Shown: positions 36,234-45,228, counted from the first letter of the stretch. The stretch is DNA of 52,533 bases from an uncultured Odoribacter sp. (GCA_944321145.1 CALUKF010000015.1:1-52533), one strand, 5' to 3'. Numbers and translations: made by a program. Notes: generated by a model from the letters alone, not told the origin.

Positions 36234-38333
36234 TCAGCTGATGTACCGCCAGGTGATTTTGGTTTTGAAGAGGCGTTTGATTTGGGTGGCAAAAATCTGG
36301 TTCTCTTCTTGTTGCAAGTCGGGGTCTTGTTCCAATATCTCATTGGCGACGCGGGAGGCTTCGTTGAGGATGAGGGTGTCTTTGCCGAGGTTGGCGACTT
36401 TCAGGTTGCAGGTGAGTCCGCTTTGCTGGGTGCCTTCGATGTCGCCGGGACCGCGGAGTTTCAGGTCAGCTTCGGCGATTTCAAAACCGTCGTTGGTGGC
36501 GGTCATGGTTTCAATCCTTTTCCGGGATTCGTTGGAGAGTTTGTAGGAGGTCATGAGGATGCAATAGGATTGGTCGGCTCCTCGTCCGACACGTCCCCGC
36601 AATTGGTGCAATTGCGAAAGCCCGAAGCGTTCTGCGCTTTCAATGACCATGATGGAAGCGTTGGGGACGTTTACGCCGACTTCGATGACGGTGGTTGCCA
36701 CTAAAATTTGGGTTTTGCCTGTGGCAAAGCGCCGCATCTCTTCGTCCTTTTCTGCCGGCTTCAGTTTGCCGTGCACGATGCCTGTCCGGTAGCCTCGGGG
36801 TTGGAAATAGTCGTTGATTTGCGCATAGCCCTCTTCCAGGTTGCGAAAGTCCAGTTTTTCGGACTCCGAAATCAGGGGGTAGACCACGTAAGCCTGCCGC
36901 CCTTTCTTTAATTCCGTTTCTACAAAGCGGAGCACCTCTGCGCGTTTTCCATCGTAGGCATGCCAGGTGGTGACCGGCTTGCGTCCGGGGGGCAGTTCAT
37001 CGATGACGGATACGTCCAAGTCGCCGTAGAGCGTCATGGCAAGGGTGCGGGGAATGGGAGTGGCGGTCATGACCAGCACATGCGGGGGCGTTGCGTTCTT
37101 CTGCCACAATTTGGCGCGTTGGGCAACGCCGAAACGGTGTTGCTCATCAATGATAACCAAGCCGACATTCCGGAAATTCACGACGTCTTCGAGCAAGGCA
37201 TGTGTGCCGATGAGGATTTGCAGGGAGCCGTCGTTTAAGTCTTGGTGTATTTCCTCCCGTTCCTTTTTGCGGGTGGAGCCGGTCAGGAGAGCCACTGTGA
37301 TGCCCAAAGGGGCGAGCATGTTGCGGATGGTCTCGTAGTGCTGGGTGGCAAGGATTTCCGTGGGTGCCATCAGGCAAGTCTGGTAGCAATTGTCAAGCGC
37401 AATCAGCATGCATAGGACGGCAACCAGCGTTTTGCCGCTCCCGACGTCTCCTTGCAGCAGGCGGTTCATCTGCTTGCCGCTCCCGCAGTCTTTGCGAATC
37501 TCGCGGACAACCCGTTTCTGGGCTTCTGTGAGCGGGAAGGGGAGGTGGTCGTTGTAGAAAGCGTTGAAATAATGCCCGACGGTTTTAAATGGATGTCCTT
37601 GGAAATAGGCTTTCCGTTTGTATTTCAGTTTGAGGATGTTGAGTTGGATATAAAACAATTCCTCAAATTTCAGACGGTATTGCGCCTGGCGGAGCATTTC
37701 CGGTGATTGGGGGAAATGGATGTTGTATAACGCCTCGTGGAGGTAGATAAGCCGGTGTTGGCGGATGAACCAGGCGGGCAAAGTTTCCGGAATGTCTCCA
37801 TTCGCTTGTTTGAGGATGGTGGCTTGTATTTTGCTGATGGCTTTCGAGTTGAGGAAAGCCTTCTTCATTTTGTCAGTGGTGGCATACACTGCCTGGAAGC
37901 CTACCAGGAGGGGAGAACTTTTCTCAAAATTGTCAATTTCGGGATGCACGAGGTTCAGCCGCCGGTTGAATTCCGAGGGTTGCCCGAAAATCAAATAATC
38001 CTGCTCCGGACGGAATTGCCCCGCAAGGTATTTCAGTCCCTTGAACCAGACGAGCTCTACGCTTCCGGTTTCATCGTAGGCGATGGCGGTCATGCGGCGG
38101 GCTTTGCCTTCGCCTACGGTTTGCAGGTCTCGGATGCGGGCTTTGATTTGTATATAAGGGAGTTGGGAATTCAATTCCGCTATTTTGTATACCCTCGAAC
38201 GGTCGATGTATTTGTAGGGGACATGGTAAATCATATCCTCATAGCTTTCCACCCCCAACTCTTCGCGGAGGAGGGCAGCCCTTTTCTCGCCTACGCCGGG
38301 CAGGAATTTGATATGCAGTTTAGACAGTTCCAT
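36234..38333 (-). CDS. recG: ATP-dependent DNA helicase RecG
   Basis: A 699-residue superfamily 2 helicase that remodels stalled replication forks and recombination intermediates. N-terminal wedge domain: LHIKFLPGVGEKRAALL, IYHVPYKYIDRS. Helicase motifs: RLLQGDVGSGKTLVAV (Walker A), MAPTEILATQH, VIIDEQHRFGVAQR (DEQH box), VMTATPIPRTLAMT, VVYPLISES, IVHGKLKPAEKDEEM, VGVNVPNA, and QLRGRVGRG. The start MELSKLHIKF at 38333 is preferred to a TTG nine codons upstream. Convergent with the capsule locus, so recG marks its right border. Confidence 0.97.
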   Translation of the reverse strand: MELSKLHIKFLPGVGEKRAALLREELGVESYEDMIYHVPYKYIDRSRVYKIAELNSQLPYIQIKARIRDLQTVGEGKARRMTAIAYDETGSVELVWFKGLKYLAGQFRPEQDYLIFGQPSEFNRRLNLVHPEIDNFEKSSPLLVGFQAVYATTDKMKKAFLNSKAISKIQATILKQANGDIPETLPAWFIRQHRLIYLHEALYNIHFPQSPEMLRQAQYRLKFEELFYIQLNILKLKYKRKAYFQGHPFKTVGHYFNAFYNDHLPFPLTEAQKRVVREIRKDCGSGKQMNRLLQGDVGSGKTLVAVLCMLIALDNCYQTCLMAPTEILATQHYETIRNMLAPLGITVALLTGSTRKKEREEIHQDLNDGSLQILIGTHALLEDVVNFRNVGLVIIDEQHRFGVAQRAKLWQKNATPPHVLVMTATPIPRTLAMTLYGDLDVSVIDELPPGRKPVTTWHAYDGKRAEVLRFVETELKKGRQAYVVYPLISESEKLDFRNLEEGYAQINDYFQPRGYRTGIVHGKLKPAEKDEEMRRFATGKTQILVATTVIEVGVNVPNASIMVIESAERFGLSQLHQLRGRVGRGADQSYCILMTSYKLSNESRKRIETMTATNDGFEIAEADLKLRGPGDIEGTQQSGLTCNLKVANLGKDTLILNEASRVANEILEQDPDLQQEENQIFATQIKRLFKTKITWRYIS

Positions 38334-38357
38334 GGCTTCCTTCAAAAATAACCGTTC

Positions 38358-38397
38358 CAAAGATAATTGAAAATTGAAAATAAATTGCCTACTTTTG
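38358..38397. promoter_or_regulatory. Divergent promoters of recG and the gene at 38424
   Basis: CAAAGATA (38358-38365) is TATCTTTG on the minus strand, a -7 element for recG. TACTTTTG (38390-38397) is a + strand -7 element for the gene at 38424, with ATTG at 38366-38369, 20 nt upstream, as its -33 element. The two promoters lie back to back in about 40 bp. Confidence 0.5.
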
Positions 38398-38423
38398 TTC
38401 GTTTAATTGCAAGGATTGCGAAA

Positions 38424-38990
38424 ATGTGGTATTTGAAAGAAAGAGTGAAACACGCAGTGCGTTTCCGCCATAAACGGGGATATGGGGTGCACTCGCCTTT
38501 TATGTTCAATTTGATATTGAACGTAATACGCGACCGTGAACGCCTTTTTGACTATCCGTTGGAGTGGGAAAGAAGGGAACTTTTGCGCCATCGGGAGCGA
38601 AAGGTTTTCCGCCTTTTGTCCCGCCTGATTCGTTATTTGCGGGTGGAGCGGGTGGTGTGCCTGGGGGAGCATGCGGAGCATTTAGTGGAATACCTGTCTG
38701 CCATTTATCAGGATGCCTCCATCACTTCCCATGTGGAAGAGGCTGCGGAGGCGGATTTCGTTTTCTTGGGGAAACGGCAGGGGAATGAGATGCCTGCCAT
38801 CGACTGGGCGGCGTTTCTGGAGCATGAGCCGAAATACCTTGTGATTTCAGACATTTACAGGGACAAACAGCATGCCCGTTTGTGGCGGCAGCTGCGCGAA
38901 AGGGCAACGGTGTCGGTGGATATGATGTGGTATGGCATGTTGTTTTTCAATCCCAAGATTCAGAAGGGGAAATATAATTTAATCATTTGA
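38424..38990 (+). CDS. Class I SAM-methyltransferase-like protein, function unknown
   Basis: A 188-residue protein. The opening FRHKRGYGVHSPFMFNLILNVIR corresponds to the N-terminus of a Bacteroidetes family annotated as class I SAM-dependent methyltransferases (xHGxHSPFxFxL), and the end ISDIYRDKQHARLW, VSVDMMWYGMLFFNPKIQKG to the family C-terminus (DIY, then a DxxxxGxxFF strand). The central Rossmann glycine motif is weak (VVCLGEHAEHLVEYL), so methyltransferase activity is not certain. The start ATG at 38424 is preferred to alternative upstream codons. It lies 16 bp before the adenosyltransferase gene, probably the same transcript. Confidence 0.72.
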   Translation: MWYLKERVKHAVRFRHKRGYGVHSPFMFNLILNVIRDRERLFDYPLEWERRELLRHRERKVFRLLSRLIRYLRVERVVCLGEHAEHLVEYLSAIYQDASITSHVEEAAEADFVFLGKRQGNEMPAIDWAAFLEHEPKYLVISDIYRDKQHARLWRQLRERATVSVDMMWYGMLFFNPKIQKGKYNLII

Positions 38991-39006
38991 ATTGCATTTA
39001 TAGGCT

Positions 39007-39558
39007 ATGAAGATTTATACGAAAACAGGAGACCGGGGCATGACTTCCCTGGTCGGCGGGCAGCGGGTGGCGAAAAACAGTGCCCGCCTTGAGTCTTACG
39101 GGACGGTGGATGAACTGAACAGCTGCCTGGGCATTGTGCGCGCGTATGTTTCAGCGGCGGAAACGGCGGAAGAATTGGTGGAAATCCAATCGCGCCTTTT
39201 TGACCTTGGGGGCAATTTGGCAACTGACCCTGCAGATTTGAAAGTGAAAGTCTGCATCCGCGAGGAGGATATTGCCTTTTTGGAACATGCCATTGACCGG
39301 ATGGACGCAGCCTTGTCCCCCATGCGTTATTTTGTCCTGCCGGGCGGCAGTCCTGCGGTATCTTTTTGCCATTTGGCGCGAACCGTCTGCCGGAGGGCGG
39401 AGCGGCGCATTCTGGATTTGGCAGAGAGCGCTGAGGTCGATTCCCGCATCTTGCAATACATCAACCGCCTGTCAGATTACCTTTTTGTCCTTTCGCGCAA
39501 ACTCTCGCAGGACGAGGGGGCAGAAGAGATGAAATGGGTGCCGCGGAAGGATGGGTAG
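39007..39558 (+). CDS. Cob(I)yrinic acid a,c-diamide adenosyltransferase (PduO/MMAB type)
   Basis: A 183-residue ATP:corrinoid adenosyltransferase that makes the cobalt-carbon bond of adenosylcobalamin. The N-terminal KIYTKTGDRGMTSLVGGQRVAKN is the ATP-binding signature; GTVDELNSCLG, LFDLGGNLA, FVLPGGS and the Arg-rich ARTVCRRAERR helix follow, and the end is INRLSDYLFVLSRKL. Length and motifs are normal for the PduO class. It likely supports B12 salvage rather than de novo synthesis, as no other cobalamin genes are nearby. Confidence 0.95.
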   Translation: MKIYTKTGDRGMTSLVGGQRVAKNSARLESYGTVDELNSCLGIVRAYVSAAETAEELVEIQSRLFDLGGNLATDPADLKVKVCIREEDIAFLEHAIDRMDAALSPMRYFVLPGGSPAVSFCHLARTVCRRAERRILDLAESAEVDSRILQYINRLSDYLFVLSRKLSQDEGAEEMKWVPRKDG

Positions 39559-39561
39559 GCT

Positions 39562-39653
39562 TGCATAGACATCCTATGCAGTCCTGAATAGACGTCCTAT
39601 GCAGAGCTGCATAGACATCCCATGCAGTCCTGAATAGACATCTCATGCAGGAT
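39562..39653. repeat. Four tandem 23-bp palindromic repeats
   Basis: Four head-to-tail 23-bp units start at 39562, 39585, 39608 and 39631. Units 1 and 3 begin TGCATAGACATCC, units 2 and 4 TGAATAGAC, so the array is also two copies of a 46-bp unit. Unit 1 is a perfect hairpin (TGCATAG-ACATC-CTATGCA). The last unit runs into the final codons of the convergent flippase gene. It may act as a bidirectional terminator; no T-runs follow. Confidence 0.85.
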
Positions 39654-41148
39654 TGCCCTTTTTGCCGAACCAGCGGTTTACGACAGGGATTTCGCTCAGG
39701 GGCAGGTCATGCCGGATGACGTAAAGGACGTAGGCAACCAGCAGCAGCGTGCGGCAACCGAGCCGCAGCACGATGTTGTCGATGGGCAGCCACATGCCTA
39801 TGGCATACAGCACGAGGGCAAGCACCGTGTAGCGGGCAATGCTTTTCAGGTCGTAGGGCACGGGGTAATATTTTTGCCCCACCAGCCAAGAGAAGAACAT
39901 CATGGCAAAGAAACAGGCAAATGCCGACCAGGCGCATGCCATGTAGCCGAAGTGCGGCACGAATGCCACGTTGCCCGTCACAATGACAACCAGCCCGATG
40001 AGCGAGAAATAGACGCCCCATTGCGTCTTGTCGGTCAGTTTATACCACAGGGAGAGGTTGAAAAATACGCCCGAGAACAGTTCGGCAATCATGATAATCG
40101 GCACAACCGTCAGCCCCGCGAAATATTCCGGACCCACAAAATAGCGGATGAGGTCTAAGAAAAACATGACGCCGAGGAATATCAGCCATTCGAAGATGAT
40201 GAAATACTTCATCACGAGGGCATACGTCGCCCGCTTGTCTTCCCCCTTCGTGCGGGCAAAGATAAATGGCTCGTAGGCATAGCGGAACGCCTGCGTGAAC
40301 ATAATCATCACCACGGCAATCTTGGCATTTGCCCCGTAAATGCCCAATTGCGTGCCTGCCTCCAGCGGGTCGTCAATCAGATGGGGGAAAATGATTTTGT
40401 CGAAATTCTGGTTCAGCATGCCTGCCAGCCCGAGAATCAGCAACGGGAAAGAGTAATGGAGGATTTCGCGCAGCAGCCCGTAGCGGAATTTCCAGCGGAT
40501 GCGGAATATTTCCGGAGACAGCGCAAGCAGGATGGCGGCTGACGCGATGACATTCGACACAAGGATGTACCCCACGCCATACGTTGGATTGTAAAACCAT
40601 CCAATCCATTCCGGGTTCCGCTCGTAAATCGCCGGGCATGCCAACAGGAAAAAGCAGTTCAGGGCAATCGTCAGCCCGATATTCAGCAGTTTCAGCCCTG
40701 CGAAGCGCAACGGGCGTTGGCGATAGCGCAGGTAGGCAAACGGCAGCGAGGCAAATACGTCTAAAGCGATAATCCCTGCAATCATCCCTACGTATTCCGG
40801 GTGTTCCCCGCATTGCAGCAGCCCTGTAATCGGCTCCAGGAAAGTCCACACGATGCCTAAAAACAGGAGGGTCGTCACGCCGATGGAAGTCATGCAGGTG
40901 GAATACACTGTCTGCGGCTCCCCTTTTTGCGGGTCGTTGGCGAAACGGAAAAAGCCTGTCTCCAGCCCATAAGTCAACAGCACAAGCATCACCCCAATCC
41001 AGGCATACAGGTTGACTATCACGCTGTACTCTGCCGGGACGAGCAGATAAGTGTAGAGCGGCGTCAGGCACCAGTTCAAGAATTTGCCCACGATGCTGCT
41101 CACGCCATAAATCGCCGTATCTTTAGCCAGACTTTTAATACCTGCCAT
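39643..41148 (-). CDS. Polysaccharide flippase family protein (Wzx/MATE-like), outside the capsule locus
   Basis: A 501-residue protein with about 14 hydrophobic segments and the flippase N-terminus (KSLAKDTAIYGVSSIVGKFLNWCLTPLYTYLL) plus YGLETGFFRFAND. It differs from the Wzx in the capsule locus (longer, GC-rich, no operon with transferases). It sits alone between the adenosyltransferase and a TlpA-like gene. It may export another lipid-linked glycan, such as the precursor of an O-glycan or lipopolysaccharide; the substrate is not evident. CAAAGATA at 41172-41179 (TATCTTTG on the minus strand) is a plausible -7 element. Confidence 0.87.
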   Translation of the reverse strand: MAGIKSLAKDTAIYGVSSIVGKFLNWCLTPLYTYLLVPAEYSVIVNLYAWIGVMLVLLTYGLETGFFRFANDPQKGEPQTVYSTCMTSIGVTTLLFLGIVWTFLEPITGLLQCGEHPEYVGMIAGIIALDVFASLPFAYLRYRQRPLRFAGLKLLNIGLTIALNCFFLLACPAIYERNPEWIGWFYNPTYGVGYILVSNVIASAAILLALSPEIFRIRWKFRYGLLREILHYSFPLLILGLAGMLNQNFDKIIFPHLIDDPLEAGTQLGIYGANAKIAVVMIMFTQAFRYAYEPFIFARTKGEDKRATYALVMKYFIIFEWLIFLGVMFFLDLIRYFVGPEYFAGLTVVPIIMIAELFSGVFFNLSLWYKLTDKTQWGVYFSLIGLVVIVTGNVAFVPHFGYMACAWSAFACFFAMMFFSWLVGQKYYPVPYDLKSIARYTVLALVLYAIGMWLPIDNIVLRLGCRTLLLVAYVLYVIRHDLPLSEIPVVNRWFGKKGNPA

Positions 41149-41213
41149 AATATTCCATTTATGAATCCTCGCAAAGATACGCTTAAAATCCGTACGATGC
41201 GCCCTCTTTGCCT

Positions 41214-41268
41214 AAAAAAGTAGGCGGTGTCGCTTCCGGGACGGGAGGTTATCAGCCTTGCCGCCTAC
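41214..41268 (-). terminator. Second minus-strand intrinsic terminator
   Basis: GTAGGCGG (41220-41227) pairs with CCGCCTAC (41261-41268). On the minus strand the stem is followed by a run of six T (complement of 41214-41219). It lies upstream of the flippase gene and could end a short minus-strand transcript beginning after 41399. Confidence 0.55.
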
Positions 41269-41280
41269 CCGTCGCTGTTT

Positions 41281-41358
41281 CGCTGCTGTTTCGTTGGTAC
41301 TTGGGAGCTGTTGCTCTCCGAAAGCCAAGAGCAGCGCAACAGCGGCGCAGCAGCAGCG
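41281..41358. other. Long nested hairpin in a gene-free stretch (possible structured RNA)
   Basis: CGCTGCTG (41281-41288) pairs with CAGCAGCG (41351-41358), and inside it GCTGTTGCTCT (41307-41317) pairs with AGAGCA and ACAGC (41328-41343). The stretch is bounded by terminators at 41214-41268 and 41399-41423. No reading frame is credible in the 300 bp between the two genes. Confidence 0.35.
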
Positions 41359-41398
41359 TTATAAGGGTAGGGAGGATGAGGGGGAGATATAGACAAAA

Positions 41399-41423
41399 AG
41401 AGGATGCGCCGGGCGCATCCTCT
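41399..41423. terminator. Bidirectional intrinsic terminator after the TlpA-like gene
   Basis: A 12-bp perfect inverted repeat (AGAGGATGCGCC, one base, GGCGCATCCTCT) is flanked by an A-run on the left and T-run on the right, so it can terminate in both directions. It lies 26 bp past the stop of the minus-strand gene at 41449. Confidence 0.85.
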
Positions 41424-41448
41424 GTCTTTTTCAATCTTTGCAATGTGC

Positions 41449-42540
41449 TTATTTTGCCAACAGTTCGGCAACTTTTTCTTTCAGGGCTTCGCCTCTGAGG
41501 TTCTTGGCTACGATGACATTGTTTTCATCGAGGACAATCAGGTGAGGAATGCCGTTTACGCCATAGAGTTTAGCGGCAGCGCAGTTCCAGCCTTGAAGGT
41601 CGGATACATGGTTCCATTCCAGACCGTCGTCTTTGATGGCTTTCAACCAAGCGTCTTTGTCGTTATCCAACGAGATGCTCAGGATTTCCAAGCCTTTCGG
41701 GTGCAATTCTTTGTACATGGCAACTACATTCGGGTTCTCGCCGCGGCACGGACCGCACCAGGATGCCCAGAAGTCGAGCACTTTCACTTTGGCTTTGATG
41801 GAGTGCATGGAAAGCGGTTTGCCTTCCGGAGTGTTCAGGGTGAAATCCGGAGCCACTTTGCCAATGGCAACAGCTGCCATCTTGTCGATTCTGGCTGCAA
41901 TTTCCTTGCCTTTGTCGCTGGCTTTTGCATTTGCGCCGAGGAGGTCGTATTGAGCTTGCAGGTCTTCGAGTTCCATGCCGCCCATTTTTTGTGTCAGCAT
42001 GTAAGCTGCAACGTATGAATCGGCGTTGGCTTTCATCAGGGCTTCTTCCTTGGCTGCTCCTTCTTCTGCAGCTTTGTTGAATTGCTCTTCGATTTCTTTC
42101 ATCTTAGCCTCGTCTTTGGCTTTAGCGGCTTCGCTGTATGCGCTGTAAAGTTCGCGTTGCGTTTTGCCCATCTCCATTTGGATGGCTGCAAATTGGTCGT
42201 AGAGCTTCTGTGCTTCCGTGCCGGTTATCTGGGCAAAGCCTTTTTCCGGCAAGTTGAACGTGATGACAGTGTTTTCCAAGAATACGGGTGAACCGCCTCT
42301 TTTGCCTTCAATGGTTATGATAGCATCCGTCAGTCCGGCTACGCTTCCGGTCAGGGTGAACTTGCCGTCAGCAATGGGAGCCTGGGCTAAGGTGTCTAAC
42401 TTGGAATCTGCGAATTTTACCAGATAAGCTTTGCCTGTTTGTTGACCTTCAACGGTTCCGTTGATGGTGTACTTAGGTGTTGTGTTGCACGCTGCCAATG
42501 CCAAGGCAATCGCTGCAAAAGGAATGAATGTCTTCTTCAT
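41449..42540 (-). CDS. TlpA-like thiol-disulfide oxidoreductase lipoprotein with DUF4369-type N-domain
   Basis: A 363-residue lipoprotein (signal ends in LALAAC). The N-terminal third is a beta domain of the DUF4369 kind (YTINGTVEGQQTGKAYLV, ITIEGKRGGSPVFLEN). A charged helical linker (residues of about 120-190) precedes a thioredoxin domain of the AhpC/TSA-Redoxin type: GKVAPDFTLNTPEGK, LDFWASWCGPCRGENPNV with Cys-Gly-Pro-Cys at 261-265, and the cis-Pro in GVNGIPHLIVLD. It is a periplasm-facing redox protein. The start at 42540 gives the signal peptide; CAAAGGTA at 42573-42580 (TACCTTTG on the minus strand) is a likely promoter -7 element. Confidence 0.9.
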   Translation of the reverse strand: MKKTFIPFAAIALALAACNTTPKYTINGTVEGQQTGKAYLVKFADSKLDTLAQAPIADGKFTLTGSVAGLTDAIITIEGKRGGSPVFLENTVITFNLPEKGFAQITGTEAQKLYDQFAAIQMEMGKTQRELYSAYSEAAKAKDEAKMKEIEEQFNKAAEEGAAKEEALMKANADSYVAAYMLTQKMGGMELEDLQAQYDLLGANAKASDKGKEIAARIDKMAAVAIGKVAPDFTLNTPEGKPLSMHSIKAKVKVLDFWASWCGPCRGENPNVVAMYKELHPKGLEILSISLDNDKDAWLKAIKDDGLEWNHVSDLQGWNCAAAKLYGVNGIPHLIVLDENNVIVAKNLRGEALKEKVAELLAK

Positions 42541-42594
42541 GGTTTTGTAATTTATCAAAATATTAACAAACACAAAGGTACGGATTAATACGAA

Positions 42595-42620
42595 AAAAAC
42601 GATGCGCAAGCATCGTTTTT
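42595..42620. terminator. Intrinsic terminator of the beta-barrel protein gene
   Basis: AAAAACGATGC-GCAA-GCATCGTTTTT (42595-42605 and 42610-42620) is a perfect stem with A- and T-rich ends, able to end transcription in either direction. It lies 12 bp after the stop of the gene at 42633. Confidence 0.85.
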
Positions 42621-42632
42621 CTATGTTAATGT

Positions 42633-43898
42633 TTAGTTAATCTTTCGCTTCATAAACCAGAACTCTTTGAAGGCGATGTTCACGCGGAGTTTGATGTACC
42701 TTTCCATAACCAAGCCGTCCCGCTCGGAACCGCGCATGCCGGCGTCTAATGCCACACCCAACAGGAGTTCATTCCCGATGTTGGGGAGGATAAAGGGCAT
42801 TTGCACCCCTGCCGTCAATCCGTAGGTATCTGCATGGAGCCCGCGGATGCGGATGCCTGAGTCTACGAAATAAGCGCCTGCCATGTAATTGATTCTCTGG
42901 CGGAAGAACCTGCCTGCCGCATCGGGTATCAGGGACACGCCAAAGGCTGCCTTATGATAGTCTTTCAGGTTTTGTTTTTCTTTGAAAGCCTCGTATTTCG
43001 AGAGTTGTTGGAACGTGTAGTCGCCGGCTATCCGCAGCCTGTTTTTGTGTTGGAAATTAAAACCTCCGCTTATCCGGAACGGATAGACAATGTATCCGCG
43101 TTTCAGCGTTTCATCGTCCAGCATGGTGGAAGAGACGCTTCCCGTATTCACCTTGTAGGCTTGGAATTCCTGCTTTGCCCACAACTTTTGCGAGAAGTTC
43201 ATCGTGGCGCCTAAAATCAGGTTTGACCTGGAATTTAATTTCCAATTGTATTGGATACCGGGTTGGAAAAGCATGTCCTTCAGGCGGATGTATTCCCTGG
43301 TGCGGACATAGTAGCTACTCATCATGTTGGCTATCAGCGTTTGCTGTTTCTCGATTTTCCCGAAAATGTACGAGAAGTTGATACCCAACGACAGGTTTTT
43401 GTACCTCCATCCCAAGCCGCCATAAATGTCGTTCAGCCCGCCCATGCCTTGCAGGGCTTGGTTGAAAGTGGTGTAATCCGTACTACCGGAAATCAGTTCG
43501 TTGTAGTTGATGTTATAACCGATGTCCGATTTTTCCGTGAAGCCGAACGAAAAATAGAGGTCTTTCCACAGCCGCAGCGCCATATTTAAATAGGAATGCT
43601 GCATGACCCGGTAGCTGGAGGCTTCCCGGTGGGTGGTAATCCAGGTATATTCCCCGTTCATTGCCAGCTGGAAATAGAAACGGTTGCTGTCCAATGCCGT
43701 GTAGGATGCCGGATTTAGGTAATTGATGTTGTCATTGTCCCGCATGGCTGCGCTGACGCCTCCCATAGCTGCGTATGCGCCTGTATTTTCAGGCAATAAT
43801 CCAAGCCCATAATAGGAATAGGGCGTGCCGATATTATTCTGTCCGAAGGCAAAGCAACAGCTGAGCGATATGATTGCAAGTAAAATAATCTTTTTCAT
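42633..43898 (-). CDS. Outer-membrane beta-barrel protein, function unknown
   Basis: A 421-residue protein with a signal peptide (IILLAIISLSCCFAFGQ) followed by NNIGTPYSYYGLGLLPENTGAYAAMGG, a start resembling Bacteroidetes FadL/PorV-like outer-membrane proteins, and then alternating hydrophobic strands rich in Tyr, Phe and Gly. It overlaps no neighbour but lies 7 bp after the DUF4270 gene, so the two are probably cotranscribed. Such pairs suggest a surface assembly; no more precise role is visible. Confidence 0.75.
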   Translation of the reverse strand: MKKIILLAIISLSCCFAFGQNNIGTPYSYYGLGLLPENTGAYAAMGGVSAAMRDNDNINYLNPASYTALDSNRFYFQLAMNGEYTWITTHREASSYRVMQHSYLNMALRLWKDLYFSFGFTEKSDIGYNINYNELISGSTDYTTFNQALQGMGGLNDIYGGLGWRYKNLSLGINFSYIFGKIEKQQTLIANMMSSYYVRTREYIRLKDMLFQPGIQYNWKLNSRSNLILGATMNFSQKLWAKQEFQAYKVNTGSVSSTMLDDETLKRGYIVYPFRISGGFNFQHKNRLRIAGDYTFQQLSKYEAFKEKQNLKDYHKAAFGVSLIPDAAGRFFRQRINYMAGAYFVDSGIRIRGLHADTYGLTAGVQMPFILPNIGNELLLGVALDAGMRGSERDGLVMERYIKLRVNIAFKEFWFMKRKIN

Positions 43899-43905
43899 GA
43901 TGCCC

Positions 43906-45228
43906 TTATTGTTTATAGTTAGCATAATAGAATCTGACCACCGGTTCTTCCTTTACCACGATATAGTCATACGACGAAGTGATTTCGGGAAGCACGATCG
44001 CGACATCCGTCTGCGTGTTGTCATATCGGTCTATTACGTTCTGGTAATATTCTGTCATGTCAAATATGTAATAACGCTCGTTTTCCCCGCCGGATTCTTG
44101 TGGTGTGCCCACTACGTCCGACGATGTGTTTTGCAGCCGTCCCATGAAATCATTGGTTTTGTTCAGTTCATATAAATAAAGCGAGGCGGGAGCATCGATG
44201 GGATTGTTGGTATAATACTCGACCTTGACCTCCAACTGCACTTTCAACAGCGTCGAATATCGCGGCATGCCGATAGGATAAGGGAGGGTGAAGGTCGTGG
44301 CATATCCGGACAACCCTTGGCACAGGGCAAAGTCCACATCCCTCAGGTACACCTCGTCCCGTTGGCTCTCCAGCGCGGCAAAGGGGCTGTCTGTCCGGTC
44401 GGTCAGGTACTGGTTGTATAGGAATTCCGAGCGGCTGACCTTGAACGTGGTCGTCCTTTCGGCTCCATTGTCATGATAGAAGAAACGCATGAAAAGGCTG
44501 TCCTGCGCGTTCAGGGAAATCAGGCAGTCGTTCGTTTCGTCCGGCACAATCGCCAGCCCTTTGAAGAAATTGCGGAAGGCATAAGTATTTGCATAGTAGC
44601 TGTCCTTTCCCGACCGGAATTTCATTTCATAGAACATTCTTTCCGCCAGGTTGTCGTTTACCCGTGCCCATGCCTTATTAATATGTTCCACTTTGGGCAA
44701 GAACTCCAATCTTCCGATGAGGGAGTCTTTGTCGTAATCGACTGGCGATATATTATAAAAATAGTCGTTGAAAGTCGGGCTGTAGACAATTTCTGGAAGC
44801 TCCTTCAGCCGGTAGATGTTGTATCCTTGCGACTTGATATTATAAGTGGTATCCCCCCAGATTTTGCTGCCGAGGTGGATGCAGAATACGGCAGAGTCCA
44901 GCGCAGCGTTGAACGAAGGCGAACCCAAATCCGACGGGATATCCAGCTGGAAACAGGGGACTGCCGTCGTCGTCCCTCCGTGGGGTTCATCGTATTTCCC
45001 GACAATGATGTACTTGGGAACGGAGGAACCGCTCGAACTGCTGCCCCAAGTCCCGCTTGAGGTGGGGAAGGAGTCCAGCCGGATGGTAGCGGTGTTGAGC
45101 ACCGTCACGAGTTCTGAACCGATATAATTGTTGTTGTCCACAATGTCTTGTCCGATAGATTCCAAATCGTTGCTGCAGGCATAAATCAGTAGCAACAGGC
45201 TGACAATACATAAATATATACGAGTCAT
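43906..45228 (-). CDS. DUF4270-family lipoprotein
   Basis: A 440-residue lipoprotein (signal ends in LLLLIYAC, then SNDLESIGQDI). The DUF4270 pattern is seen in VTVLNTATIRLDSFPTS, KYIIVGKYDEPHGGTT, FNAALDSAVFCIHLG, and the C-terminal FDMTEYYQNVID, DVAIVLPE. These proteins occur widely in Bacteroidetes, commonly beside a beta-propeller lipoprotein, as here (divergent at 45457). Function is not known. The start at 45228 is chosen for the signal peptide; an upstream start would add 26 charged residues. Confidence 0.85.
   Translation of the reverse strand: MTRIYLCIVSLLLLIYACSNDLESIGQDIVDNNNYIGSELVTVLNTATIRLDSFPTSSGTWGSSSSGSSVPKYIIVGKYDEPHGGTTTAVPCFQLDIPSDLGSPSFNAALDSAVFCIHLGSKIWGDTTYNIKSQGYNIYRLKELPEIVYSPTFNDYFYNISPVDYDKDSLIGRLEFLPKVEHINKAWARVNDNLAERMFYEMKFRSGKDSYYANTYAFRNFFKGLAIVPDETNDCLISLNAQDSLFMRFFYHDNGAERTTTFKVSRSEFLYNQYLTDRTDSPFAALESQRDEVYLRDVDFALCQGLSGYATTFTLPYPIGMPRYSTLLKVQLEVKVEYYTNNPIDAPASLYLYELNKTNDFMGRLQNTSSDVVGTPQESGGENERYYIFDMTEYYQNVIDRYDNTQTDVAIVLPEITSSYDYIVVKEEPVVRFYYANYKQ

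Noticed and set aside
39562-39653. Regular short repeats as a possible CRISPR array.
   Set aside because: The units are directly adjacent with no spacers and no cas genes are present.
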